Part shown: positions 1 to 11,624 of the stretch, piece by piece
Numbering within the stretch: the first letter of the stretch is position 1
How the letters are laid out: the number at the start of each line of letters is the position of its first letter
NCBI GenBank assembly: GCA_009809945.1
Contig: WTPW01000061.1
Span: 362,259 to 426,258, forward strand
From: Gigaspora margarita
Taxonomy: Eukaryota; Glomeromycota; Glomeromycetes; Diversisporales; Gigasporaceae
Length of the DNA stretch: 64,000 nt
Direction of reading: 5' to 3'
Made by a program: the position numbers and the translations under genes
Notes under the pieces: model-generated
Database searches by the model: none
Told to the model about the DNA's origin: nothing
The model's input: the letters and a program-made list of their open reading frames with translations, nothing else

Positions 1-1239
1 TTTTTTTTTTTTTTTTTATATTTAGCTTTGGCAATTATATTGCAATGCAACAATCATATATCCATTCAAAATCAAATAAAAAAATTTGAAAATTTTCTTT
101 TTAATACGGAACACCCCATATTATACGAGCAGGCACTAATAAAAAAAAAAAAAAAAAGATTAAATACTATCAGGAGTTTGTCAACTGATTCGAAAAAAAT
201 GCAACGCAAATTGAAATAAGAGGTCAAGGTTTTATTAATATTTGCCGACGATGCCTTAATGATTATAATAAAGTTTATAGTAAAATTTTTCCTATATAAA
301 TTTTATTTAAAGTGATGATAATTTTTCAACACAGCCATATTTTTGAAGTTGTTTGAAAACTCAAAACATAAAAGACCTGTTAACTCCCAAGTGTTTGGCA
401 ATTGCCCTGACTGACAAGCTTTGATGAATTAACGATACATATGAATTATGCATTTATATATGTTGTATAAAATCGAGAATCGATTTCGACCAAATAGACT
501 TCGGCAAATTTCTTTTAGGGTGGTCCAGAATTTATAAAATAGCTGTAATATAGCATCTATATATCCTATTTTTTTTTTCGGAATATTGACATAAATAGTT
601 CTTATGGAATAAATTTTTACTAGATATATACACTATATATATTTATTATATTTAAAAAGTATTAATATTTACTATTGTATTTAATATACTGTATCAACCA
701 ATCAACGTTAATTTTTACAATAATACATTTTTTCGGAAAATAAATCTGCTCATATGTTGTCATTACTAAAACCACTAGCTAACGTTAGGGTCATGAAATT
801 TTGAGGCACGAAAATAATTCGTATGTACTGTACCACGAAAAAAATTCTGCTAGTGCAACCAACGTGACATGGGTGGTGGCCATAAAAAGATATGCGTATA
901 AATCTATGACATATTGAGAGTAGGAGTGACAAATAGACAGGTTACACAAAACCACATATAAAAAATGAAACGCAAAGGACTGTAACCATATGCTAATCTT
1001 TTTTTTTCCTTAGCATAAAAAAGGAATGATAGAAATTATCACCCTGCATAAAATTATTAAAATTATTTGAACACACATTCTTTTTTAAACTTAACGAGGT
1101 TTGATATTTACAGTATAGCATTTATACGTACGTACGTATGTTTATTATTAAAATTTTTCACAAACATTTAATATATCGTATTTTTCATGTGACTAACTTA
1201 AAATTATGCATATTTTATCTTGCACATACACTAGACAAG
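1..1239. other. AT-rich upstream region with no gene of its own
   Basis: This holds poly-T/poly-A runs, weak TATA-like stretches and one transposase relic (listed separately). Base composition is a little richer in G+C at 750-950, but no open frame there resembles a known protein. The last few hundred bases are the natural promoter and 5' UTR zone of the FHIP-like gene. I see no diagnostic promoter element beyond general A/T richness. Confidence 0.5.
345..535 (-). pseudogene. Relic of a Tc1/mariner-type transposase N-terminus
   Basis: Read on the minus strand, the stretch around 360-425 encodes IHQSLSVRAIAKHLGVNRS. This has the pattern of the helix-turn-helix DNA-binding segment at the N-terminus of Tc1/mariner transposases (R-A-I-A-K-x-L-G-V). 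No ATG-started frame of useful length holds it, and downstream minus-strand sequence dissolves into stops. The catalytic DDE/D domain is not visible. The family assignment rests on one short motif, so it is tentative. If correct, it is a truncated old copy just upstream of the FHIP-like gene. Confidence 0.4.
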
Positions 1240-1366
1240 ATGTTTTTATCAAAAGTTATGAATAATGCTGTTGAAATAATTGTACCTCACATAAAAACCA
1301 AAGTCGAAAAATTAGCAGAAGAATGGAAGTGTATACAAAGTTTTTACAATTCTTCTAAAAATAAAG

Positions 1367-1631
1367 GTAATTAATAACGTTTAATTGTTATTCTTTTTGT
1401 TAGCTAAATATTGCATGATTTATTGTTTTCATAAAAAATGATCTTTAAAAATCGCAAATATGATTTATATTTTTTAAGAATAAGTTCTTATTTAGTAGAT
1501 TAAATTGTAGTGTTGCATATATTTGCAATATATGTATATATATATATTTACATTTCTTCTCTATAATAAATGGTTAAAATTATAAACTTATTATATACTT
1601 AATATATTTTTTTTTTAAACATAAATAATAG
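1367..1631 (+). other. Intron 1 of the FHIP-like gene
   Basis: Donor GTAATT follows a G that begins a codon, and the acceptor is ATAG. Joining 1366 to 1632 restores an Asp codon and continues as DFSKSKFFSKELSNHLENM in frame with the longer downstream ORF. This phase-perfect join is the strongest local evidence that the gene model is right. The intron is strongly A/T-rich. Confidence 0.7.
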
Positions 1632-1816
1632 ATTTTTCGAAATCAAAATTTTTTTCTAAAGAACTTTCTAATCATCTTGAAAATATGATTCGATACATTA
1701 AAGAAGAAGATATTAGGATTCGGATGCCATCAAATCATTTTGCAAACCGACATTGTATTGATTTTATTCTGGGAAATAACGTTTTACTTTGTTTGGTTAA
1801 ATATGCAAAAAATCAT

Positions 1817-1918
1817 GTATGTTTATTTTTTATTCTCATACGTATTCCTTTTTTTTTTTTTTATCATATACAGTATTTAATGATTAAAATTATCTTTTTA
1901 TTACAATACAAATGTTAG
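1817..1918 (+). other. Intron 2 of the FHIP-like gene
   Basis: Donor GTATGT directly follows the codons for Asn-His. The acceptor TTAG precedes CCT TTT ATA and opens the segment PFIRIEVVKFFTHF, which matches the family. Joining is phase 0. A T-rich tract (1850-1862) lies in the 3' half. Confidence 0.7.
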
Positions 1919-2837
1919 CCTTTTATAAGAATTGAAGTGGTCAAATTCTTTACACATTTTGTAACATGTATTCAACCATTATTACTTTCTGCTATGCACA
2001 ATCCACTTGAACAACTAATATCTTTATAATGCGAAATTGATGAAGATATTATTGTGTTGAAACAAGAATTGGTTAAATTAATTCACGTTGTAATAAGTCA
2101 TGTAATCATTCTTCCTGAAATTGATTGTATTGTATTTTAAAAATGATAAGGATAAGGTGTGTTTTATTTTTATTTTTATTTTTTTTATTATCGGTAAATT
2201 ATTTAACTTTATACATACTTACCATTATATATCATCAACTTGTATCTTTTTTTAAAAAAAAAACTAGACCGAATTTCCAATGTTTTCTATACTTTTGAAT
2301 TGTATAAATATTCCAGGGCAAATTGGACGTGTGTCTAGAGAAGCATTATCCATGATCATTCTCCTATGTAAAGAGATAAATGTTTCTGTTCCTTTTTATT
2401 AAATGAAGCACAATTCTTTGAAAATTTGGTACGAAGTTTTTGTTTAGTATTTATTTATTACTTAAATATTTTTAATCTAACGAATTATTTAAATAGAATT
2501 TTCAGCTAAAGATTGCATTTGCTTCATTACCAAACACAAACACTCTAATTGTGATTACAAATGCAAATAATACAAATTCTTTAACAAATTGGAAATTTCC
2601 GAAAATCAAGGTTTTAATTCTGGAAGAAATTCAAGACGTAATTCCAGTCATCAAATAGATAACATTAATAAACAATATTCTGAATCTGGGAATATTAATT
2701 CTAGTAATCAAATAAATAGTATTAATAAGCCATCTGTTGATGATACAGAACCGATTAATACAAGTTCTGAAGCTACTATCGAAGAATTTTTTGAATTATG
2801 GGCATTCGTTAATAAGATTTGTGAAATGGATTGTGTG

Positions 2838-3099
2838 GTATGATGAATTTATATATTTATCGTCTATTGTTTGGTTATTAAAACTTAATTATTGTTGTTT
2901 ATATTCGGTATTATTTATCATAGACTATAATTACAAAACTGGTTGACGTCATAATAAATGGTTTTTTTAAACATTCTATTGTACCAGCATTACTCAGTCC
3001 GTAAGTATATATAGTACTGTAAATAGTATTTTTTTGGTTGGGCATAATTTTTAACAAAGTATTGATTGATTGTTATATAATCTTGAAATCATATTTCAG
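2838..3099 (+). other. Two introns around a 77-base exon (2924-3000) of the FHIP-like gene
   Basis: Donor GTATGA at 2838 follows ...KICEMDCV, and acceptor CATAG ends at 2923. The small exon encodes TIITKLVDVIINGFFKHSIV and ends in the family PALLSP motif, split by donor GTAAGT at 3001. Acceptor TTTCAG ends at 3099 and completes the Pro codon before MDDQATTATSYL. Both joins keep frame. Confidence 0.7.
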
Positions 3100-4615
3100 A
3101 ATGGATGATCAAGCAACCACTGCAACAAGCTACCTTACAGAAATTATAAAATCCATCAAATTATATCCAATATTAGATAGAATTCTTGCTCTACTTTTAG
3201 GTACATCCCTTGATCTTGAAATAGCTCCCGATGAACTTTTGCAACAATATATGGATGTTAAGAAAACTACTCAAATGGCTTCATTAAGAGAAATATTAAT
3301 AGAACGGGGTGCCAGTTCTGAAGATAGGCTTTCTTTAGCTACTCTAAAATTATTTGATTCTATACTAGAGTCATTTAATCAGTTTGGGTTATATAATCTA
3401 GTATTTCGTAATCTTAGATCTTGATACTATTACGCATGATAATTTTATTAAATATTTACCGCATAATAAAAAAAATTCGAAAGTTTTGCATCATAGATTA
3501 CTTTCATTGATGCCGCAAGAAAATCAACCATCAACACCTACTTCAATATCTTTGGTAGTGGAATTGGCTAAAAAATTAGATGATGAATTTGGTTACGAAG
3601 ATTATTTTTTGGATGCTCAAAGTCAAGTTCTAATGGTTTCCTTAGCATGTGAACATTGGTCTAATCCTTATCCTACTATACCTTCATCTCTGTCCTCTTC
3701 TAATACTAAAGCTAAAGCACGAAGTAAATTTTTTGATGGAACTTTTATAACAATGATATTTGAACAATTAGAAAGCTTTCTTGAAATGCCAATGGAAAGA
3801 AATTTGGTGCTTACAAATATAATAAGTAAATTAGCATGTATACCAGATAAAAGAATTGATTGGTTATTGTACGGTTGATTGCGTTCAAATGATGATGTTG
3901 ATGATAATACGTGTATTAACGATATTCATTCAANTTTAAAACTAAATGATCGAAAATGTTTAGTTGACATTCTGGAAAAGGTAAGATTTAAAATATAATT
4001 TTATTATTAAATTAATTATGCTTATTCTATTATTAGTATTACTATATTACAGAGTATTGATTAAATTTTTTTAATACTTCATTTCAGATCGCATCAGATG
4101 CAAAATTAGGAGCAACAAAAGTTCCTAACTTTCAAACACGTATTCAATTAGCAAAACGTCGTGGAATGAGCAGTTCTGCCAGAATGCCATTTCATAGAAG
4201 TAGTAGATCCACGAGCATTTCAAGTAGTACACCAGTATCACCTATATTTACATCACCTACTCATAGTCGTACCCCATCAACTGTGTCATCAAAAAAATCT
4301 ATTGAATTAACATCTATTTATAGTTTAACAAGTGAACCAACTTCTGCTCATTATAAAGATAATACTATAAATCCTTTTGCTAAATTTACAAATTTTGTAA
4401 ATGCTTTTATAGTATTACAAGAATTTTGTAAAGAATTAGCAGCTATTCAAAATTACTTTGATAATCAAGAAGTTTGGTTTAATGATGATTCATCTAATAT
4501 TAATAATATTAGTGATCAAGTAAAAAACAATACTTTAAACGATGATGTTCTATTAACGCGAAATAGTAAAAATTTTGCAAAATTGGTAAGAGATTCCATG
4601 TCGGATGTAATATAG

Positions 4616-4845
4616 TAATGTATTTATAACAATATTATAAAAAAATTTAAAGTTCTTTTAAGTTATACTTTATATTGTTTCAAAAATTTAAAAGATAGTA
4701 ATAATTTTGTATTTTTATTCTGTTAACTGTATTTTTAAACTGTATAAAATTAAATGAATTAAGATTGTTATTATTTTTAGCAAACTTTTTTATTAACAAG
4801 AGAATCAAACAACTTTTACAAAAATTTTTAATACAACAGAAATAT
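4616..4845. other. Downstream flank of the FHIP-like gene
   Basis: A/T-rich sequence between the gene's stop codon and the first transposon target duplication. It presumably contains the 3' UTR and polyadenylation site. No canonical signal stands out from the A/T background. Confidence 0.4.
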
Positions 4846-5119
4846 ATCTCGCTTAGAGACTGGACTAGGGATGGGTTCAGTCGGTAACGGTCGGTTATTG
4901 TCAACTATAGCATATAGCCGGCTAAGTACGGTCGTCATACCGGTTAAATTGCCGACTATAGTCGATCAATTATTTTACTATGTAAAGGTTCTTTGATCCT
5001 TTAACCAAAGTTGTAGAGCCAATTTTTCCGACTCAAAATTAGTTTGGTGGTTCTTGAGAATTGAGATTATAGCACGAAAATAAGGATCGATAAATTTACA
5101 GTCATACAAAGAATCGTAT

Positions 5120-5201
5120 TTTGTGTAACAGTGAATTTGATGATTTCAAGTCCACTTCGGGTTCAAATGAGCCCAAGCCGGGTTCATTGACTCCACTTTG
5201 G
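5120..5201. repeat. Minisatellite of element B, left part
   Basis: Degenerate units of about 43 bp built around CACTTTGGGTTCAAATGARC. Further units lie at 6947-7022 and 18927-19045, interrupted by hAT insertions C and D. Units differ by scattered transitions. Both inserted elements sit in the GTTCAAAT part of a unit. Confidence 0.7.
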
Positions 5202-5779
5202 GTACGAATTAGTGTTTCGGGCGAAATCCATTTCCAAAATCCGAAAGGCGAAACCGAAATGCTCCCTAAGGCGAAATAAATCCGAAATTTCCGAAATGGG
5301 TGAAACTTCCGAAACCTGGCGAAATCTCCGAAACCCGGCGAAACCGAAATGGCGAAATTTCCGAAACTTTTTCGATTTTTTTTTTTTGCTTTTTTGGATT
5401 TCTATTGCTGTATTATTTTTCTTATATGCAGAATTATAAGTTAATTCATAATTTATTTTGTAATTATTAACATTAACCCTATGCGTTGACGATAGTCACG
5501 CTAGGGTATTATCGCGAGAATAACTGATTTGTGGCTTATATGAAAAAATAATAGCATATGACTGTATGTAATGGAGATTATAGATATGCATGTGATAAAG
5601 ATTATAGGTACATTGCGTACGTACGTACGTATGCATGCGGCAGAGATTATAAAGATACATGTGGGAGTAAATGGTGCTTTCTTACTTCGCTTGTCTTGTC
5701 ACTTGTTCTCTTCGATGCCGATTATAATCTGGCTCCCATCCCTCCTGCCCTCTCTCTCATTCATTGCACCTAGCGCCCT

Positions 5780-6095
5780 GTCTGTTGTCATGTGTAACGA
5801 GTTGAATGCGCCGCACCATAGCGTGCGCTGCTATTTTATGTGCGTTATCATGTGTACCGATAAAAGTTAATATTGTCATGTGTAAGGAGTTGAATGCGCC
5901 GCTATATAAAAATTGATATCATGTGTAATGAGGTGAATTCGCCGCACCATAGCGTGGGCTCGAACTCACTATTATAAAATTGATGTTGTATGTAACGAGT
6001 TGAATGTGCCACATCATAAGCGTGGGCTTGACTCGCAAAAAAAAAAAAAAAAAAAANGTAGAATGCGCCACACCTTAGCGTTGGCGATCCTCAAT
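5780..6095. repeat. G+C-richer minisatellite inside element C
   Basis: About five degenerate units carry the core TAACGAGTTGAATGCGCCGC, usually followed by ACCATAGCGTG, at spacings of roughly 65-95 bases. One poly-A run with an n interrupts the array near 6040-6058. Composition differs sharply from its surroundings. I see no coding function. Confidence 0.6.
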
Positions 6096-6349
6096 TATGC
6101 TTCGTCACCTGAGCATATTCACATGTACATAGAGTTGTTATGAGCACAATATGCAATAGCAGAAGAGAAAGTGATGAAGTGGAGCACTACTCCCATCATG
6201 TAACTTCATAATATCTAATAAAGACAGTGTTTAATATCAAATCCGAGCGAGAATAATTGATTTTCTCTATCTCTTAATACAGTGAGTAGGCAGCTTAGCT
6301 TGCCAAAACATAGTAATATGTGAAATATGCATACGAAGAATAATACTAG

Positions 6350-6735
6350 GTAAAATAGCTTAACTTATCTGTTATATATAATTTAAAATATTTATTTAAT
6401 TTTTATATTAAATATTTTTTATTTAAAATTTATAGTATTAAATATGTTTAAGATAAAAAAACTATAATTTAATAAAATATTTATTTAAAATTTATAGTAT
6501 TCATATATTTAAGATAAAAAAAATATATCATAATTTAAAATAAAAGGAAAAAATCTTTATATAATAATATAAAATAAAATTAAATTTAAAAATACATATA
6601 AAAATTTAATTAGAATTTGCAAAAATTACTTAACAAATAAAGGAAATGATCGCTATTCACATGTTGCGGACATATATAAGTGTCATATTCTGTTTCACTA
6701 TGCTCTAGGTATTATTTCCAATAAAATTTCAAATA
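6350..6735. other. Very A/T-rich interior of element C
   Basis: A/T-rich filler with short repeats such as TTTAAAATTTATAGTATT (near 6420-6510). Nothing recognisable as gene or RNA. Confidence 0.4.
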
Positions 6736-7198
6736 TTATATTTCGGAACTTTCGCCAGATTTCGGTTTCGCCAATTTTCAGACATTTCGCTAGGTTTCGG
6801 ACATTTCACCAGGTTTCGGACATTTCGCCAGTTTCGTCAGTTTCAGAATTATCAGATTTTCAGGCTTTGGGCGAAACATATTTTGCCCTATTTCAGAAAT
6901 TTTGCCTGGGCGAAATATGTAATTTCGCCCAAACACTAGTCCGAATGAGCCCAGGCCAGGCTTATTTGACCTCATTTCGGGTGCAAATAAACTCAAACAA
7001 GGCACATTTAACCTCACTTTGGGTTCAAATCAGTGTTTCAACTGAAGCCTCATCCTTAAGTCAGGATTCGAAACTGGGTGAAACCTTCTAAAACTGGGCG
7101 AAACTGTATGAGCCATTCAAAACTTCCAAAGCTTAACAAATAAAAAAAAATAATAACCAATCCCGCAAACTTAAAAACCTTTCTTGAATAGAATAATA

Positions 7199-7199
<1 letters not shown>

Positions 7200-7231
<32 letters not shown>
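7200..7231. repeat. (AAT)n microsatellite
   Basis: About ten ATA/AAT units. A sister run occurs at 17741-17776. Both are bordered by the same sequence (AATCC[C/T]GCAA[A/G]CTT), so the two loci descend from one duplicated module. Confidence 0.7.
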
Positions 7232-7305
7232 GATAGCTGCGCAGCATGCGATGCTGTGCAGGACCAGTACGATCACGTGTGCCAGGTAAGAGAAAACTTG
7301 TCACC

Positions 7306-7376
7306 GGTTTTCAATTATATTTTACTGACCTTAATCTATTTGTTTTACTGACTGATACAAAATATAATTGAAAACC
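7306..7376. repeat. Short hairpin in element D
   Basis: GGTTTTCAATTATATTTT and its exact inverted copy AAAATATAATTGAAAACC enclose a loop of about 35 bases. It resembles the remains of a very short foldback element. No target duplication is evident. Confidence 0.5.
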
Positions 7377-7714
7377 TTATAATAGTTAAAGTGAATAGAA
7401 TTTAAATGACATGTATTTTTTTTCGAAACACACTTATTAAAGGAAACAAAGTGAACTTCGATTATGGTTATTCCCGATAGGAAAATTGGACCTGATCGGT
7501 ATGGGCTGGCGTCAGTTAGGCACGGGTCAAGACCAGATTTGAATGGGTATGACCCGAATTGGTACAGATTCTGTGTACCGCGTGGGACCGTATGCTCGCT
7601 GTGAGAGTGTAAAGTCACACCGATTTTCTTTTTATATTACTATCGCGATTATTATTTTAGCCATCTATTGTAAGTCAAATGTAGTAAGATTTATTATAGT
7701 TCCTAATAAAGTAT

Positions 7715-8232
7715 TGTCACGGGTAAACGTGATATTTGCGGATGATTATTAATCTGTATACTGCGCCAAATTTTATATGACAATTAATTAACAATGCATC
7801 ACTGACATATCGGCAGTTCACGGCCAACCATGCATATAATGAATCGTGCATAATCGATCAGGCATGCTCGGGGCTCAGCGTATGGTGGAATGATTTAGAA
7901 ACCATTTAATTTATCGCATAATAAACATATTATGTTAGCATCGTAGATATGATTTTAATAAGTAGTTTTCATGATATTCCATAAAGTTAGATTAGCGATT
8001 CCCAAAATATTTGTAAAGTATAAAAGAAGGATTGTTTTACCTCTTAGAAAGGGTATTAATCTTCGGATTATATATCTCATCACTTAATATATAAAGATAA
8101 TAAAGTCAAATTACCCTTATACCCCTATTTTTATCTTAAATTGGATTAAATCACCAAGTCACGCCTCTGGCGAGTCGCCTATTTGTCTTAAATTGTATTG
8201 TTTAATAAAATCGTCCAATTCTCCCCGTAACA
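7715..8232 (+). repeat. 5' LTR of the Gypsy element
   Basis: 518 bp, TG...CA ends. A TATAAAAG box at 8019-8026 is a plausible start of the genomic transcript. It aligns along its length with the 3' LTR, with about 30 substitutions by eye, mostly C/G to T/A. Confidence 0.9.
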
Positions 8233-8234
8233 TT

Positions 8235-8252
8235 TGGTGGTGACTGTGAGAT
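8235..8252 (+). promoter_or_regulatory. Probable tRNA primer-binding site
   Basis: TGGTGGTGACTGTGAGAT begins two bases after the 5' LTR. A start with TGG pairs with the CCA end of a tRNA. The tRNA species cannot be named from this alone. Confidence 0.5.
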
Positions 8253-8303
8253 TCTAGAACTTCTAACTCGAACTATAAAAGAAAAGTAAAATTAATTTTG
8301 AAA

Positions 8304-9442
8304 ATGAATCCNGATCAATTTAAAGAATTTATGGAAATGTTTTCTAAAACAATTTCAGAAACGAAAATGGGTTCCAAGGAGAATAACATGTTCGTATTAA
8401 AAGCTTCTTTGGTACCGAGGATGAAGATCCCATCGAGTGGTTTAATGAATTTGAAAGAGCAGCTGAGGCCAATAATTGGACCAGTAGTCAAAAATCCCAA
8501 ATCGCTTCAGAATATTTGAAGGAATCTGCAGCAGAATGGTATAAAGAAATAAAAGGTGAAGTTAAATATTGGAAGACAAAAAGTGAAGATAAGCAGAAGA
8601 GGAAGCAAAGTTTTTATCATTTGTTAGTTGAACAGTTCGCTCCACTAGAGAAGCAACATCGGTGGCAGCTTGAATTACATTCGTTGAAACAACAAGCCCA
8701 TGAAAAGATCGATATCTATATCACAAAAATTAAATGTCTACTCAGTTGTATTAATATAAACAATTTCCTTGCGGATGATTATATTGTGAGAATGTTTTTG
8801 AGTGGGTTAAAAAATAATAATGCAACATTTGTCACAGTAACCGCACCCAAAGACTTAAAAGAAGCAATTGCCGCAGCCAGGAGAGTAGAGTCAGGTGACT
8901 ATTATAGTCAACATATGTCAATAAACTCTCTCGTGATGCAACCCAGAGGAGGGACTGATTTCGAGGAAATTAAGAAGAAAATAGATGAAATAGCATTAAA
9001 CTATGCTGCTATAGCTGAAAAGCTAAATAATAATAATCATAATTGGTCAATAGAAGAAAAATTTCTAGCAGATCGAAGGGGCCCACAATGTTTTAATTGT
9101 GAGGAATATGGACATTTCGCAAAAAATTGCCTTTCCGAAAAATCAAATAAGAAAGAGAGGAATAAAAAAAGAATTGAAAGTCAGACAAGAGGGTTAAATT
9201 ATTGTGAGTTAGTTGACGAAGCATATAATAAGGAAATATACAATGTTGATAATGAGAAAAAGATGAAAAAAACAGAGAAACGGCCTGCTAAGCCTGAATG
9301 GAATGAAAGATTAAAAGGTAAAAAGTCAGTTAAGGTTCGACAACCTGAAATAGTAGAAAAAAACCAAGACATGAATGTCGACCCTGAAATAAAAAATGAT
9401 TTACCCCTCATAATAACACTTGCAGAAGGAGAGAACCATTAA
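8304..9442 (+). pseudogene. Gypsy gag with a CCHC zinc knuckle
   Basis: Capsid-type protein that packages the element RNA. ATG 8304 opens a short frame, and a frame change near 8405 leads into the long frame running to 9442 (the segment EDPIEWFNEFERAAEANNW is split by it). The retrotransposon capsid region (WYKEIK...FAPLEKQHRWQLELHSLKQ) is followed by the zinc knuckle CFNCEEYGHFAKNC (C-X2-C-X4-H-X4-C) around 9088-9130 and a Lys/Glu-rich tail. The n at 8312 lies in codon 3. One frame break makes it non-functional as written, although the remainder is well preserved. Confidence 0.85.
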
Positions 9443-9585
9443 TTATTGACAAATTAGAACCATATAATGTAGCTAAAGATATTTTGTTATTACCTGCCAA
9501 TGCCACTGTAGGGCAAATCCTTTAGTAATCTAACCAAAGGAAAAATCTAGCAGAAATTTTGAGAAGACCCTTACCTACATGAGAA

Positions 9586-10335
9586 TTGAATTTTATGAAC
9601 CTCGAAGAAAAGTGTCGAACAACGGCTGCTAGATGCTATGTCAGAATAAAAAATAATTCTATATTAGCAGTTTTAGATTTTGGAGCAGCAGTGAGCGTTA
9701 TATCCAAAAGACTGCTCAATAAGCTTGGGTTAAAAATTGATGAGAAATCGGTAACAGTGGTAGTAATGGTGACAGGTGCCAAATCCAAGACCTTGGAAGA
9801 AGTAACATATATCAAAATTGCCATACAAGACATAGTCATACCTATTACATTACAAGTCCTCGAATCTACAGATGACACATTATTATTAGGTACAGATTGG
9901 TTCCAAAAAGCCAAAGCTAGAATACATTTTGACGAACAAAAACTATATGTACGTTACCTTGATAAGTTTGCAAAGGTACCGATATCTAATAATAGGGTGG
10001 AACCACTCAGCTCGCGAAAAAAAGGGGATGGATCTGAAAGCGAAAGTGGTGATACTTTCGATGAATTTGAATATGAGAATGAGAATGAAGTAGTGGAGTT
10101 AGAGGATCATTGTTTTATAGAAGAAGAAAACCTGGCTCTATATTTAACTATAATAGAAGAAGTGCCAACCGAGGATGGTCCAGATAAAGAAGAAAATTTG
10201 TTAGAAGAAAAGTTAGTTGAACTCATAAAAAGTGAAGAATTAATGGTACAACAACAACAGCAAGCTAGAAAGTTTTTAATTGATAAGAAAGATCTGTTCG
10301 CACAAGGGTTCACAATTTGTGGCAAACCAATATAG
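9586..10335 (+). pseudogene. Gypsy aspartic protease region
   Basis: The retropepsin fold is recognised from LAVLDFGAAVSVISKRLLNKLG, where family members have D-S/T-G-A, and from the later LLLGTDWFQKAKARIHFD, matching the I/L-LG-x-D-W motif that follows the flap. The catalytic Asp remains, but the next residue is Phe instead of Ser/Thr, which should abolish activity. An acidic linker (EDHCFIEEENLALYL...) leads toward the RT. A TAG at the end separates it from RT in the same frame. Confidence 0.8.
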
Positions 10336-10379
10336 TCACCCATAAAATCAAGACAGGTGAGCAGTACCAATTAAGCAAA

Positions 10380-11165
10380 CTTATTATAAGGCTGCTTACG
10401 CTGAAAACAAATTTATAAAAGAAGAAATAGATAGGTTATTAGAACAAGGCCTTATTGAGGAAATAAATAGTTCTTGGGCCTCTCTAGTCATAGTAGTACC
10501 AAAGAAGAATGGGAAGCTTCAGTTTTGTATAGATTATCGAAAGCTAAACCAAGTTACGAAAAAAGACTCTTACCTGTTACCTCATATAAACGACCTCCTT
10601 GATACTTTTGAACAGGCCGAATGGTTCTCTACCCTAGATTTGATAAGTGGGTATTGGCAAGTAGGGTAAAGAGAGAGGACAAAGAAAAAACAACTTTTAC
10701 AACAAAATACGAAATGTATGCATTTAATGTAATGCCGTTTGGGCTATGTAATGCGCTGGGTACGTTCCAAAGATTGATGGACAAAGTCTTGCGTGAGGGT
10801 ATTGGGAAATATATGGTTGTTTATCTGGATGATATAACATATATTCTGCGGCTTTTGAGAAACATATAGCACATTTACAATCAGTCTTTGAAAAATTATG
10901 CGATGCTAGACTAAAACTAAACCCGGAATATGCAATTTCTTCCAGACAGAAATTTATTATTTGGGTCACAAAATAAATAGAGAAGGCATAAGACTGGATA
11001 AAGCCAAGATAGAAAAGATAAAAAATTTTCCATTACCCGTCAATTAAGAGGCTTTACCAGATTAGCTTCTTACTACTGCCGTTTTATAAATGGTTTTGCA
11101 ACAATAGCATGACCACTGCATAAGTTATTAGAAAAAAACAAAATCTATGACTAGAAAAACGAACA
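10380..11165 (+). pseudogene. Gypsy reverse transcriptase, frame-broken
   Basis: Reading across frames gives the family blocks EEIDRLLEQGLIEEINSSWA, then VVPKKNGKLQFCIDYRKLNQ, motif A FSTLDLISGYWQV, then FNVMPFGLCNALGTFQRLMD and motif C YLDDIT (catalytic pair DD kept). Frame changes occur near 10664 and 10865, and the thumb region (YYCRFINGFATIA) has further stops. The RT core is therefore recognisable but cannot be translated from one frame. Confidence 0.85.
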
Positions 11166-11184
11166 ACAGTACATTTTTGAAGCA

Positions 11185-11620
11185 TTGAAAGGATATCTGA
11201 TAAAGGCTCCAATACTAAGATATCCAGATTTTAATAAAAAATTTTATTTGTACACTGATGCATCAGGAACCAGGTTAGGGGCCATACTAGCCCAAAAGGA
11301 TAAGAAACAACAAGAGTATATCATAGCGTATGCAAGCAAAGGGTTAAGTAAGACAGAAAGAAATTACTCAGCCCCCGAACTTGAGTATTTAGCTATCGTA
11401 TGGGCGGTTGAATACTTCTACCAATATTTAGGAGGCCAACATTTTATTTTAATGACTGATCACACTGCACTAAAGTGGCTAAATACGTCAGAATTAAAAG
11501 GGAAAAGAGCAAGGTGGATACTAAGATTACAACCCTATAACTATACCATTGTTCATAGGGCCGGACAGAAAATTCCAACGTAGACGCATTGTCCTGTATA
11601 CATCATGAGAAACAAATAGA
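11185..11620 (+). pseudogene. Gypsy RNase H domain
   Basis: The segment FYLYTDASGTRLGAILAQKD holds the first catalytic Asp. Further blocks are YSAPELEYLAIVWAVEYF (Glu), LMTDHTALKWL (Asp) and IVHRAGQKIPT. This is the usual RNase H arrangement of Ty3/Gypsy pol. A one-base frame change at about 11578 hides the final NVDALS block, which is still readable in the next frame. Confidence 0.85.
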
Positions 11621-11624
11621 ATGA

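Larger units (their letters stand above)
1240..4615 (+). pseudogene. FHIP (FTS/Hook-interacting protein, RAI16-like) homologue, disrupted reading frame
   Basis: FHIP proteins belong to the FHF (FTS-Hook-FHIP) complex that links early endosomes to dynein. Spliced reading fits the family throughout: LAEEWKCIQSFY near the N-terminus, EVVKFFTHFVTCIQPLLLSA, a PALL motif followed by ATTATSYLTEIIKSI, the block AKKLDDEFGYEDYFLDAQSQ, then EMPMERNLVLTNIISKLAC, and a C-terminal LQEFCKELAAI. Likely exons: 1240-1366, 1632-1816, 1919-2156, 2268-about 2430, 2506-2837, 2924-3000, 3100-3980 and 4088-4615, with GT..AG introns of about 70-265 bases. I chose ATG 1240 over 1138 because the upstream extension is unlike the family. 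Defects: TAA at 2027, TGA at 3876, frame changes near 2140, 2395, 2540-2590 and 3410, and an n at 3934. It is either a recent pseudogene or a poorly polished functional gene. The family call is fairly firm; the functional state is not. Confidence 0.75.
5210..6938. mobile_element. hAT-like element C, non-autonomous
   Basis: Ends TAGTGTTTCGGGCGAAAT and ATTTCGCCCAAACACTA form inverted repeats. They are flanked by GTACGAAT (5202-5209) and GTCCGAAT (6939-6946), an 8-bp duplication with one mismatch. Both subterminal zones (5210-5370, 6735-6938) are crowded with CGAAA / TTTCG words in inverted orientation, as expected for transposase-binding subterminal repeats of hAT elements. The interior has a G+C-richer minisatellite but no credible coding region. 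Confidence 0.75.

Noticed and set aside
3876-3878. TGA as a recoded sense codon in the FHIP-like gene
   Set aside because: The same gene has a TAA and several frame changes, so recoding does not explain the lesions; error or decay is simpler.
5212-5439. 75-residue frame with SETWRNLRNP-like repeats
   Set aside because: Translation of the CCGAAA-type subterminal repeats of element C, not a protein.
9199-10370. Minus-strand open frames across gag and protease
   Set aside because: Shadows of the Gypsy genes on the opposite strand; no independent similarity.
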